A stretch of 64,000 nucleotides of DNA from Jidongwangia harbinensis (GTDB taxonomy: Bacteria; Actinomycetota; Actinomycetes; Mycobacteriales; Micromonosporaceae). Shown in pieces: positions 1-7,690 of the stretch (its first letter is position 1; every line of letters begins with the position of its first letter). The stretch lies in the NCBI RefSeq assembly GCF_020216025.1, contig NZ_JAIWNC010000001.1, positions 186,001 through 250,000 on the forward strand, in the 5' to 3' direction. The position numbers and the translations under genes are program-made. The notes below the pieces were generated by a model. That model searched no databases, was not told the origin of the DNA, and saw nothing but the letters and a program-made list of their open reading frames with translations.

Positions 1-2
1 AG

Positions 3-2318
3 CCGTTCACCATCCGGGCCCGGCTCGGCGAGTGCATCCAGGTCTACACCACCAACGACCTGCACCTGGACGAGGATCCCGCGGTGCCGCTGGACCACGT
101 CAACCGGCTCGACGGCGACTTCATGCACACCGAGGAGACCAGCGAGGTCTCCACCCACGTCCACCTGGTGAAGTTCGACGAGCTCGGGTCGGACGGCACG
201 AGCGTGGGCTGGAACTACAGCTCCAGCGCCATGCCCGGGCAGACCTACGGCTACCGCTGGTTCGTCGACCAGCCCCTGCGCACGGTGTTCTTCCACGACC
301 ACCAGTACGCCAACCTGCACCAGCAGAAGGGGCTGTTCGCCGCGCTGCACGTGGAACCCGCGGACGCCACCTGGCACGACCCGAAGACCGGCACGGCCAC
401 CGACGGCACCGGTACGGTCGCCGACATCCGCTCGGCCAGCGGCCCGGACTTCCGCGAGATCACCGTGTTCCACCAGGACCGCATCCCGATGTGGAAGAAC
501 AACGGCACCGGCGACCCGGTCAACCCGCCGCCCGCGGTCGACGACTACGGCGCGGACCAGGGCGGCTACGCCCTGAACTACCGCAACGAACCGTTCCAGA
601 TCCGCACCACGCCGAACGCCTCCGGGCCCAAGGGCGATCCCGCGTACGTGTACTCGTCGGCGGTGCACGGTGATCCGGCCACCCCGGTGTTCCGCGCCTA
701 TCCGGACGATCCGGTGGTCATCCGCAACGTCGACGGCGCCCACGAGGAGGTGCACACGTTCAACATCCACGGGCACCGGTGGCTGAACGAGCCGGACAAT
801 CCCGCCTCCACGGTGGTGGACACGCAGAGCCTGGCGCTGGCCGAGTACTACAACTACGAGGTGACCGGTTCCACGGTGAAGCGGAAACCACGCAACACCC
901 CGGGCACGCTGAAACATGCGAAGAACGAGTCCGCCAACGGGGCGCCGAGCATCCTGAACGGCGGTGCCGGCCCGGCCGGCGACTACCTGTACGGTTCCAC
1001 CCCGCTGGACGACCAGTGGCTCGGCATGTGGGGCATCTTCCGGGTGCCCGGCGGGAAGCTGGCCGACCTGCAGCAACTGCCCGATCAGAAGAACCCGGGC
1101 GGCGGTACGCAATGGCCGGCGATCAAGCCCGGTGAGGCCCTCACCGCTCCGCCGAGGCTGGTCAAGACGTGCCCGGCCCAGTCCGCGGACCGCACGTACG
1201 ACATCGCCGCGATCCAGAAGGACATCGTCTACCACGCGGCCACCGGTGACCACGATCCGGCCGGTGCCCTGTACGTGCTGGCCGAGCACGAGGCGGCGGT
1301 GCGGGCCGGCACCCGGCCCACCGAACCGCTGTACCTGCGCGCCAACGCCGGCGACTGCCTCAAGGTGACGCTGACCAACAAGCTGCCCGCGGCCGGGTTG
1401 CCGGCGCACACCGGTGACGTACCGCTGCCGGCCGACGCGCCGTTCCCCCGGGGCAACCGGGTCTCGCTGCACCCGGCGCTCGTGGAGTACCTCACCACCA
1501 GCGCGGACGGGGCCACGGTCGGCTACAACTACGACCAGACCGTGGCACCCGGCGGCAGCATCACCGCCTACTGGTACGTACCGGAGGACCTGGCCGGCAG
1601 CACCGCGACCCTGGTCGACTTCGGTGACCGCCGCGGGCACCGCCACCACGGTCTCTTCGCCGGCCTGCTGATCGAGCCGAAGGGGTCCACCTGGTCCGAT
1701 CCGGCGACCGGGGCGCCGATCGTCACCGGCCCCGCCGCGGTGATCCGGTGGACCGACGCCAACGGCCGGGCGCAGGTGTTCCGCGAGCACGCCCTGCAGT
1801 GGCAGGACGGACTCAACCTGCGCACCGCCACCGGCGCCGCGATCCCCCCGGCCGGCGATGTCGACGACCCGTACGAGCTGGGCAACCGTGGGGTGAACTA
1901 CCGCACCGAGCGGTTCGCCCCGCGGCTGGCCCGGGACCCGGTGCAGGCCAACGTGCTCAGTTCCACCGTGCACGGTGACCCGGCGACGCCGGTGCTGCGG
2001 GCCTACACCGGTGACCCGGTGAAGGTCCGGCTGCTGATCAGCAGTGACCGGGGACGCGCGCACACCTTCGTGCTGAGCGGGCACGGGTGGAACTACCAGG
2101 CCGCCGACCCGGCGTCCACGGTGGTCAGCGCGCGTGGGGTGATGCTCGCCAGCCAGGCGTCGTCGCACGACCTCGTCGGCGGTGCCGGTGGGCCGCGGGG
2201 CACCAGCGGTGACTTCCTCTACCGCGACGGCAATCAGGTGAACCAGACCAATGCCGGGTTGTGGGGTCTGCTGCGGGTGCACAGCACACCGCAGACCGAC
2301 CTGCTGCCGCTGCGGTGA
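3..2318 (+). CDS. Multicopper-oxidase-like cupredoxin protein (5' end outside window)
   Basis: The frame is open from base 3 and reads coding sequence at once (PFTIRARLGECIQV), so the gene begins upstream of the window; about 771 residues are visible. Two similar halves can be seen. The first has FFHDHQYANLHQQ and later HTFNIHGH; the second has GHRHHGLFAGLL and a weaker HTFVLSGHGW. Each half ends with a GDYLY or GDFLY segment followed by GMWGIFRV or GLWGLLRV, the usual end of a cupredoxin domain in large bacterial multicopper oxidases. The classical type-1 copper Cys motif (HCHxxxH) is not seen in the visible part, so it may use fewer coppers than a laccase or may keep that site upstream. Location is probably extracytoplasmic, but no signal peptide can be judged. 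A 16-bp hairpin follows the stop. Confidence 0.75.
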   Translation, partial: PFTIRARLGECIQVYTTNDLHLDEDPAVPLDHVNRLDGDFMHTEETSEVSTHVHLVKFDELGSDGTSVGWNYSSSAMPGQTYGYRWFVDQPLRTVFFHDHQYANLHQQKGLFAALHVEPADATWHDPKTGTATDGTGTVADIRSASGPDFREITVFHQDRIPMWKNNGTGDPVNPPPAVDDYGADQGGYALNYRNEPFQIRTTPNASGPKGDPAYVYSSAVHGDPATPVFRAYPDDPVVIRNVDGAHEEVHTFNIHGHRWLNEPDNPASTVVDTQSLALAEYYNYEVTGSTVKRKPRNTPGTLKHAKNESANGAPSILNGGAGPAGDYLYGSTPLDDQWLGMWGIFRVPGGKLADLQQLPDQKNPGGGTQWPAIKPGEALTAPPRLVKTCPAQSADRTYDIAAIQKDIVYHAATGDHDPAGALYVLAEHEAAVRAGTRPTEPLYLRANAGDCLKVTLTNKLPAAGLPAHTGDVPLPADAPFPRGNRVSLHPALVEYLTTSADGATVGYNYDQTVAPGGSITAYWYVPEDLAGSTATLVDFGDRRGHRHHGLFAGLLIEPKGSTWSDPATGAPIVTGPAAVIRWTDANGRAQVFREHALQWQDGLNLRTATGAAIPPAGDVDDPYELGNRGVNYRTERFAPRLARDPVQANVLSSTVHGDPATPVLRAYTGDPVKVRLLISSDRGRAHTFVLSGHGWNYQAADPASTVVSARGVMLASQASSHDLVGGAGGPRGTSGDFLYRDGNQVNQTNAGLWGLLRVHSTPQTDLLPLR

Positions 2319-2327
2319 ACCGCCGGC

Positions 2328-2361
2328 GGGCGCCGGGACCGGTGCACCGGTTCCGGCGCCC
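2328..2361 (+). terminator. Hairpin terminator after the multicopper oxidase gene
   Basis: Arms 2328-2343 and 2346-2361 pair over 16 bp with one G-T wobble and a 2-nt gap. It starts 10 bases after the stop. There is no T-run, as is common in high-GC actinobacteria. Confidence 0.7.
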
Positions 2362-2467
2362 GGGCGCGGATTCGGTCGCCGCGGTGGGCGTGCATCGGCA
2401 TCGACGGGGTACGACGCTCCCGGGGCGTCCGGGGCTCGGCCCGGTGCAGGTCGCGGATAAGGGCGGT

Positions 2468-3733
2468 ATGACCACTTCGAATCGCGCCGGGACGGACGAG
2501 GTCGTGGTGCTGGTCTCCGCCGTGCCCGACCGGCCGCGGCTGGGTGCCGCGCTCCGGGAGGCCGGCTATCGCGTCGCCCGGCCGGCGGCCTGGGCGGGCA
2601 CCGCCCGCCCGCCGGTCCTGGTGACCGGCGACACCGTGGACGCGGACCGGCTCCGCTCCGAGGTGCTGGCCGCGGCCCCCGGTACCACCTGTGTGGTGCT
2701 GGTCCGGGATCCGGCGCCGGCCCGGTACTGGCAACTGCTGACGTCGGGCCAGACCGCGCTGCCGGCCGACTGCACGGATGCGGACGTGGTGTCCGCGGTC
2801 GGGGCGGCCGCCCGCGCACTGGTGTGCCTGCCGGCCGCCGTCGCGCGGGCCGGTTCCGGGCCGGACCACGAGCGGCCGGCGCTGAGTGGCGGGGAGACGT
2901 CCTGGCTGCGGGCACTGGCGGCGGGCGGGACGGTGGCCGGCCTGGCCCGCGCGGCCGGCTATTCCCAGCGCGAGATGTACCGCCGCCTGCGCGGCCTGTA
3001 CGGCCGGATGGGCGCCGACAACCGCACCGAGGCGCTGCTCCGCGCGGACCGCTGGGGACTGCTCGGCCCGGCGGCCGAGCCGCGCGACCGTCGCGCGGAC
3101 CCGCCCGGCGCCGCACGGCCGGGCACGGACATCGAGCCCGCTCGTGCGGGTTCAGTCGCCGGCCGGGGCCGGCGCGGCGGCGCGGCGCCCCCGGACGTGG
3201 CGTACGGCTTCGATGACGCCGGTCACCACGAACGCGAGCCCGACGCCGACCGCGATGCCGAGCAGCGTGTTCTCCCGGAACATGACGCCGCCGAGGTAGC
3301 CGGTCAGCGCGGTGTAGGCGCTCCAGCTCGAGGTGGCCAGCGCGGTGAACAGCAGGTAGTGCCGCAGCGGGTAGCCGACGAGGCCGGTGGACAGCGTGGC
3401 CAGGTAGCGGCCGACCGGGATGAACCGCGTGGTGACCAGGATGAAGCCGCCACGGCGGTCGAGTTCACGGGCGAACCAGTCGTGTGCCGCTCGTCGCCGG
3501 GAGCCGGGTGGCAGTCGCTTGAGGATCCGCGCACCCAACAGCCGTCCGGCGAGGTACGGGACGAGGTCGCCGAGGAACGCGCCGAGCGTCGTGGCCGCGA
3601 TGACGAGCACGATGTTGGTGTGGTCGGTGGCGGCGTAGACCCCGGCGACGATCACGACGGGTTCGCTGGGGATCAGCGGGAGGAAGGAATCGAGCAGGGA
3701 GACCGCGATGAGCACCCCGTACAGCCACGGTGA
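2468..3733 (+). CDS. LuxR-type HTH regulator with degenerate receiver-like N-terminus; frame runs through dedA
   Basis: ATG at 2468 (MTTSNRAG). Residues 5-115 look like a degenerate response-regulator receiver fold, with alternating hydrophobic strands (VVVLVSAV, PVLVTGD, TTCVVLVRD) but no clear phospho-acceptor Asp. Residues about 140-205 form a LuxR/NarL-like HTH (LSGGETSWLRALAAGG, AGYSQREMYRRLRGLYGRMG). A protein of this type should end near residue 215. No stop occurs in frame until 3731-3733, so the last ~190 residues are read antisense to the whole dedA gene and have the Arg/Gly/Asp/Glu-rich composition of shadow sequence. Either the real protein carries an unstructured tail or a recent mutation removed the stop. 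It is probably a DNA-binding regulator; its targets are unknown. Confidence 0.5.
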   Translation: MTTSNRAGTDEVVVLVSAVPDRPRLGAALREAGYRVARPAAWAGTARPPVLVTGDTVDADRLRSEVLAAAPGTTCVVLVRDPAPARYWQLLTSGQTALPADCTDADVVSAVGAAARALVCLPAAVARAGSGPDHERPALSGGETSWLRALAAGGTVAGLARAAGYSQREMYRRLRGLYGRMGADNRTEALLRADRWGLLGPAAEPRDRRADPPGAARPGTDIEPARAGSVAGRGRRGGAAPPDVAYGFDDAGHHEREPDADRDAEQRVLPEHDAAEVAGQRGVGAPARGGQRGEQQVVPQRVADEAGGQRGQVAADRDEPRGDQDEAATAVEFTGEPVVCRSSPGAGWQSLEDPRTQQPSGEVRDEVAEERAERRGRDDEHDVGVVGGGVDPGDDHDGFAGDQREEGIEQGDRDEHPVQPR

Positions 3734-3772
3734 GGTGATGAGCGACTCGGCCAGCCGCAGCCAGTCGATCAC
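3152..3772 (-). CDS. DedA family membrane protein
   Basis: The product has 206 aa from a GTG start (MIDWLRLAES). It has the DedA/SNARE-associated layout: a re-entrant N-terminal hydrophobic segment with PLIPSEPVVIVAG, then GAFLGDLVPYLAGRLLG, the family signature FILVTTRFIPVGRYLATLST, and C-terminal membrane helices. DedA proteins act in the cytoplasmic membrane and are linked to lipid-carrier (undecaprenyl phosphate) recycling, membrane energetics and envelope homeostasis. The length fits the family. No convincing ribosome-binding site precedes the GTG. The gene lies wholly within the antisense run-through of the LuxR-type frame. Confidence 0.88.
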   Translation of the reverse strand: MIDWLRLAESLITSPWLYGVLIAVSLLDSFLPLIPSEPVVIVAGVYAATDHTNIVLVIAATTLGAFLGDLVPYLAGRLLGARILKRLPPGSRRRAAHDWFARELDRRGGFILVTTRFIPVGRYLATLSTGLVGYPLRHYLLFTALATSSWSAYTALTGYLGGVMFRENTLLGIAVGVGLAFVVTGVIEAVRHVRGRRAAAPAPAGD

Positions 3773-3838
3773 CGGCCGCCGCCGACGGTGCGCAGGTGCG
3801 GAGTGATGGTCACAGCGAGGGTCCTTAGTGGTCGGGCG

Positions 3839-4747
3839 TCAGAGGTCGACGGCGAGGCGGGACGACCGCGCGCGGGAGACGCAGCTGTACATGCGCCCGG
3901 GCGGGGCGCCGATGTCGTCGCGGTGCTCCGGCTCGCCGTCGACGACGGCGATCTCGCAGCTGCCGCAGACCCCTTCCCGGCATCCGGACGGGATCTGGTG
4001 ACCGGCGTGCTGCAGTGCGTTCAGCAGGGACTCCTCGGCACCGACGTCGACGTCCTGTCCGGAGCGGACGCAGCGCACCTGGAAGGGCCGGTTGGCGGCG
4101 AACGTCCGGGCCGCCGGCCGGAACCGTTCGAGGTGCAGCCGCGGCGAGGGGAACGCCGCCGCCGCCGCGTCGAGCATCGGTGCGGGGCCACAGCAGTAGA
4201 CCAGCGCCCGCGGGCCGAGGGCGGCCGCCAGCGCGCCCAGGTCGGGCCGGCCGCGTTCCCCGGTGGGGTGGACGGTCACCCGGTCGCCGTAGCGGGCCCG
4301 CAGGTCGTCGGCGAACGGCATGGTGGTGGCCGACCGGCCGGCGTACACCAGCGTCGCGGTGCTGCCCGCCGCGGTGGCCGCGGCCAGCATCGGCAGAATC
4401 GGGGTGATGCCGATCCCACCGGCCAGGAACAGATACTCCGGCGCGGGCCGCAACGGGAAGTGGTTGCGGGGCAACGACACGTCGAGCGGGCGGCCGGTGC
4501 GCAGGAAGCGGTGGACGTACTCCGAGCCACCGCGGCTGAGCCGGTCGTGCCGGACGGCCACGCGGTACCCATCACGGTCGGCCGGGTCCCCGCACAGTGA
4601 GTACTGCCGGGTCAGCCAGTTGGGCAGGGCGAGGTCGATGTGGGCGCCGGGTTCCCAGGGCGCCAGCGGGCCGGCGGCACCGCGCAGGACGAGCGACACG
4701 ACGCCGTCGGCGACCGGCTCGATCCGTTCCAGAACTGTTCGCTGCAT
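3839..4747 (-). CDS. PDR/VanB-type oxidoreductase (FMN/NAD reductase with C-terminal 2Fe-2S ferredoxin)
   Basis: The product has 302 aa. Residues 1-100 form the flavin-binding barrel with the RQYSLCGDP motif typical of the phthalate dioxygenase reductase/vanillate demethylase reductase family. Residues about 110-215 are the NAD domain (FLAGGIGITPILPML). Residues 220-302 are a plant-type ferredoxin with the cluster Cys pattern GCREGVCGSCE plus a downstream YSCVSR Cys. Such proteins pass electrons from NAD(P)H to an oxygenase or act in demethylation. No oxygenase lies next to it. It follows the PPOX flavoprotein gene by 12 bases on the same strand, so the two are probably co-transcribed and controlled by the divergent TetR gene. 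Confidence 0.85.
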   Translation of the reverse strand: MQRTVLERIEPVADGVVSLVLRGAAGPLAPWEPGAHIDLALPNWLTRQYSLCGDPADRDGYRVAVRHDRLSRGGSEYVHRFLRTGRPLDVSLPRNHFPLRPAPEYLFLAGGIGITPILPMLAAATAAGSTATLVYAGRSATTMPFADDLRARYGDRVTVHPTGERGRPDLGALAAALGPRALVYCCGPAPMLDAAAAAFPSPRLHLERFRPAARTFAANRPFQVRCVRSGQDVDVGAEESLLNALQHAGHQIPSGCREGVCGSCEIAVVDGEPEHRDDIGAPPGRMYSCVSRARSSRLAVDL

Positions 4748-4759
4748 CTCCGGATCGCC

Positions 4760-5398
4760 TCAGTACAGCTGCCGGTAGTCGGCTTCGAGGATCTTCTCCG
4801 CGTCCGCCGGGTCCATGTCGAGTTCCATCTGGTCGACCGCGATCTGGCCGATGGACGGCACCTCCCCCGCCAGCGCCTGGCTCGCCGGGTCCCACAGCCG
4901 GGAGCGGATCAGCGCCCGTCCACAGTGGAAGTACGCCTCGGCCACCTCCATCACGATGGCGAGCTGCGCGTCCCGGCCCTCGATCTGCATCCGGGCCAGC
5001 ACGTCCGGTTCGTCGGTGGGATAGCCGCGGCCGTTGACCCGCAACACCTCGCGCACGCCGGGGACGACGAACATCAGCCCGATCCCGTCGTTCTCGGCGA
5101 GATTGCGGAACGAGTCGGCGATGTTGTTGCCCGGGCGGTCCGGAATCGCGACGGTACGCTCGTCGAGCACCTTGACGAATCCCGGATAGTCGCCGCGCGG
5201 TGTGCAGTCGGGCCGGCCGTGCGCGTCCGAGGTGGCCATCGCCAGGAACGGGGCATGCGCGATGAACCGGCGCGAGTGGTGGTCGAGGTGGTCGCGCTTC
5301 TTCGCCCTGACCATCGCGTCGGGCTCGCCGATCCGGGCGCGCACCTCGTCGAGGGACACCCGGCGGGGCCGGGTCCGGCGGATACTTGTGCTGCTCAT
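4760..5398 (-). CDS. PPOX-class FMN-dependent flavoprotein (pyridoxamine-phosphate-oxidase fold)
   Basis: ATG at 5398 gives 212 aa (MSSTSIRRTR); an ATG at 5419 is possible, but it lies inside the operator. Features of the MSMEG_1061-like pyridoxamine-5'-phosphate-oxidase family are HAPFLAMATSDAHGRPDCTPRGDYPGF, IPDRPGNNIADSFRNLAEND and GIGLMFVVPGVREVLRVNGRG, the split-barrel FMN-binding core. The C-terminus has a CGRALIRSRLWDP segment typical of the subgroup. Function is a flavin- or F420-linked redox reaction on an unknown substrate. It is the first gene of a two-gene unit with the 2Fe-2S reductase, divergent from a TetR gene 67 bases away. Confidence 0.82.
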   Translation of the reverse strand: MSSTSIRRTRPRRVSLDEVRARIGEPDAMVRAKKRDHLDHHSRRFIAHAPFLAMATSDAHGRPDCTPRGDYPGFVKVLDERTVAIPDRPGNNIADSFRNLAENDGIGLMFVVPGVREVLRVNGRGYPTDEPDVLARMQIEGRDAQLAIVMEVAEAYFHCGRALIRSRLWDPASQALAGEVPSIGQIAVDQMELDMDPADAEKILEADYRQLY

Positions 5399-5408
5399 GG
5401 CACAATTA

Positions 5409-5422
5409 TGAGTAATCACTCA
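5409..5422. promoter_or_regulatory. Palindromic TetR-type operator
   Basis: TGAGT-AATC-ACTCA is a perfect inverted repeat between the divergent PPOX and TetR starts. Flanking CAATT (5404-5408 region) and ATTG (5423-5426) extend it imperfectly. The position suits autoregulation by the neighbouring TetR protein and control of the PPOX/reductase pair. Confidence 0.6.
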
Positions 5423-5465
5423 ATTGTCCCGCTACTCGCTTTCACCTCGATTCCCTGGGGGCGCC

Positions 5466-6122
5466 ATGCCGTCGGAGCCGCGCAGACTTCAGCCACGTAA
5501 ACAGCCCCGCCAGGTGCGGGCCGAACTGACCCGGCAGCGCGTCCTGACCGCGGCTGCTCACATTTTCGCCGAGTACGGCTATGCCGCCGGCACCACGAAC
5601 CGGATCGCCGAGCGGGCCCGGATCTCGATCGGCTCGCTGTACCAGTACTACCCGAACAAGGACGCGATCCTGGCCGAGCTGATGACCCGCCACCTCCACA
5701 GTGTCCGGGTCACCGGTACCTACCGTGACCAGTCAGACCTGCCCGACTCGCTCGAGGACATCATCCGGATGTTCGTCCGCACGAAGATCGAGAACCACCT
5801 GGACGACCCGGAACTGCTGCGGATCATGTACGAGCAGGCGCCCCGTACCGGCGAGCTGCTCGACCGGGTCACCCGGCAGGAGCAGGAGATGGTCGACGAC
5901 CTGCGGGACCTGATCGACCGGCACCCCGAGGTCCGGGTCGAGGACCGGGACACCGCCGCCCGCCTCGCCACGGCGGCCCTCGGGCCGATCGTGCACCACC
6001 TCGTGGCGGCACCGAACTCCGTCGACGTGACCCGGCTGGAGGACGAGCTGACCGCGATGATCACCGGCTATCTGCGCGGTTCCGGTCAGGGCGGCGGGAG
6101 GACCACGCCACGCTCGGCGTAG
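5466..6122 (+). CDS. TetR family transcriptional regulator
   Basis: ATG at 5466 (MPSEPRRLQP) gives 218 aa. The N-terminal HTH is typical: RVLTAAAHIFAEYGYAAGTTNRIAERARISIGSLYQYYPNKDAIL, residues about 24-70. The remainder is the helical ligand-binding and dimer region. It is divergent from the PPOX flavoprotein/2Fe-2S reductase pair, with a palindrome between them, and so probably represses that pair and itself. The last 37 bases overlap the convergent C39-like peptidase gene. Confidence 0.9.
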   Translation: MPSEPRRLQPRKQPRQVRAELTRQRVLTAAAHIFAEYGYAAGTTNRIAERARISIGSLYQYYPNKDAILAELMTRHLHSVRVTGTYRDQSDLPDSLEDIIRMFVRTKIENHLDDPELLRIMYEQAPRTGELLDRVTRQEQEMVDDLRDLIDRHPEVRVEDRDTAARLATAALGPIVHHLVAAPNSVDVTRLEDELTAMITGYLRGSGQGGGRTTPRSA

Positions 6123-6745
6123 AAGCGGCCGAAGTCGTCCGGGCCGACCACCGCGAAGCGTTGCGACCGGTCCGGCAGTCCGGACGGGTTGTGCAGCACG
6201 AGGTCGCCGGCCGGCGTCACGTCCATAACGAGCACCAGGTGGCCGCCGCGGGCGGGCGGCTCCGGGGCGAGCGAACGGATGCTGGGGTGGACGGACGCCA
6301 TGACCAGGGCGCCGGTCCGGACCCGGCGGGTCAGGTCGGCGAGGGGCAGCGGGGCGGCGACCTCGGCGGGCAGGGCCCATCGCCGCCGCACGTAGCGGAC
6401 GAACGGCTCGTACAGCAGGCCGTCGACCCGCTGCGCGTCGCGCTGGACGTACGCACCGGCCGCCACGCACTCCCGGACCAGCACCAGCGACGGCGGCGGC
6501 GACGTACCCCGGTGGCTCAGCACCATGCGCAGGCAGGCCACCCCGCACGCCCGCCAGGACCAGAAGTCGTACTCCTCCGCCGATTCGGCGCCGGAGGCCG
6601 GCCATCGTGGGTCGGCCGCGGCCGACACGGTGCCGGCCAGCAGCGCGGGAACGAGGTCGGCGGACTCCCACTGCGAGAAGTACGGCACCTGCGGGAGCGA
6701 GCGGTGCGGGGCGACCGGCGTCTCAGGGCTCATGCGTGAAGTCAT
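6086..6745 (-). CDS. C39-like papain-fold cysteine peptidase
   Basis: The product has 219 aa from ATG 6745; an in-frame ATG at 6733 is an alternative. The family hallmarks are VPYFSQW near the N-terminus (oxyanion Gln), WRACGVACLRMVL with candidate nucleophile Cys67, GGHLVLVMD with His169 and LHNPSG with Asn186, giving a Cys-His-Asn catalytic set. There is no signal peptide and no fused ABC exporter, so this is a stand-alone intracellular protein. Its start overlaps the PLP enzyme stop, and it is the last gene of the ligase-PLP-peptidase operon. It could cleave, transfer or edit the product of the ligase; the substrate is unknown. Confidence 0.72.
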   Translation of the reverse strand: MTSRMSPETPVAPHRSLPQVPYFSQWESADLVPALLAGTVSAAADPRWPASGAESAEEYDFWSWRACGVACLRMVLSHRGTSPPPSLVLVRECVAAGAYVQRDAQRVDGLLYEPFVRYVRRRWALPAEVAAPLPLADLTRRVRTGALVMASVHPSIRSLAPEPPARGGHLVLVMDVTPAGDLVLHNPSGLPDRSQRFAVVGPDDFGRFYAERGVVLPPP

Positions 6746-7679
6746 CCCATGCTCGTGGCGACACGTTCCCGCCCGAGGCTACGCACACCGCGCGGCGTCG
6801 CGGATCAGGCTCGCGCAGCGCCGCCGCCAGGGCCGCCGCACCGGCCCCCTCCACCCGGATGCCGGCCTCGTCGTGCAGGATCCGCATCGCCCGCCGCAGT
6901 TCGGCGTCGGTCACCGTCTGCACCGGCAGGCCGTAGTCCGCGCAGACCTCGAAGGTCACCCGGCCCACGGCACGGACCATCAGTCCCTCCGCGAAACCCG
7001 ACGCGCGGCGGAGCGTCAGCCGCCGCCCGGCGCGCAGCGACCGTTGCATCGCCGGTGCGTCCGCGTGTTCCACGCCCACCACCCGCACCGGCCGCGCGCC
7101 CCACTCCCGGATCGCGGCACTCACCAGGCCACCGCCGCCGACCGGTACGTACAGGGTGTCGGGCCGGCCCCCGGCGGTCTCGATCTCGCGGAACAGGGTC
7201 CGGTGGCCGGCGATGATCTCCTCGTCGTCGAAGCTGTGCACGAACGTCGCGCCGACCGCGGCGGCGTACCCCCGGGCCTCGGCCTCGCAGGCGTCGTAGT
7301 CGCCCTGCCGCAGCAGGATGGTGGCTCCGCAGTTCCGGGCGTTGGCGATCTTCTTCGCCGGCGTGGTGTCCGGAAGGAAGACGACCAGCGGCCACCGCAT
7401 GGCCGCCGCCGCGTGCGCGAGACCGGCGGCGTGGTTGCCGGTCGAGGCGGTGACCAGTTGCCGGCCGGCCGCGCACCGGCTCAGCTTGTGGAAGCTGCCC
7501 CGGTACTTGAACGCCCCGGAGATCTGCTTCGTCTCGTCCTTGATCAGGAGCCGGCCCCAGCCGTGCCGCGGCAGATCCACCAGCGGGGTCACGATCGGTT
7601 CCGTCAGCCGGTCCGCGCGCCGGCCGGCGACGGACCGCGTACCCACGGGTCCGCCTGCCCGATTCCTCGAAGCCGCCAC
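6723..7679 (-). CDS. Fold-type II PLP enzyme (serine racemase / threonine dehydratase-like)
   Basis: GTG start at 7679, preceded by GAGGGGG, gives 318 aa. The PLP lysine lies in SGAFKYRGS near residue 57, followed by the SxGNH loop (STGNHAAGLA), the phosphate-binding glycine loop PVGGGGLVS and a C-terminal CVASGGNVSP. These are features of serine/threonine dehydratases and eukaryote-type serine racemases. The reaction is probably racemisation or beta-elimination of a hydroxy-amino acid. It begins 11 bases after the ATP-grasp ligase stop, and its 3' end overlaps the peptidase start. This suggests it supplies an amino-acid substrate to the ligase, for example a D-amino acid; that is inference. 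Confidence 0.82.
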   Translation of the reverse strand: MAASRNRAGGPVGTRSVAGRRADRLTEPIVTPLVDLPRHGWGRLLIKDETKQISGAFKYRGSFHKLSRCAAGRQLVTASTGNHAAGLAHAAAAMRWPLVVFLPDTTPAKKIANARNCGATILLRQGDYDACEAEARGYAAAVGATFVHSFDDEEIIAGHRTLFREIETAGGRPDTLYVPVGGGGLVSAAIREWGARPVRVVGVEHADAPAMQRSLRAGRRLTLRRASGFAEGLMVRAVGRVTFEVCADYGLPVQTVTDAELRRAMRILHDEAGIRVEGAGAAALAAALREPDPRRRAVCVASGGNVSPRAWDDFTHEP

Positions 7680-7690
7680 CGTCGTCCCCC

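Noticed and set aside
3839..5398. Aromatic-ring dioxygenase system
   Set aside because: The PDR-type reductase suggested it, but there is no Rieske oxygenase gene beside it, only a PPOX flavoprotein.
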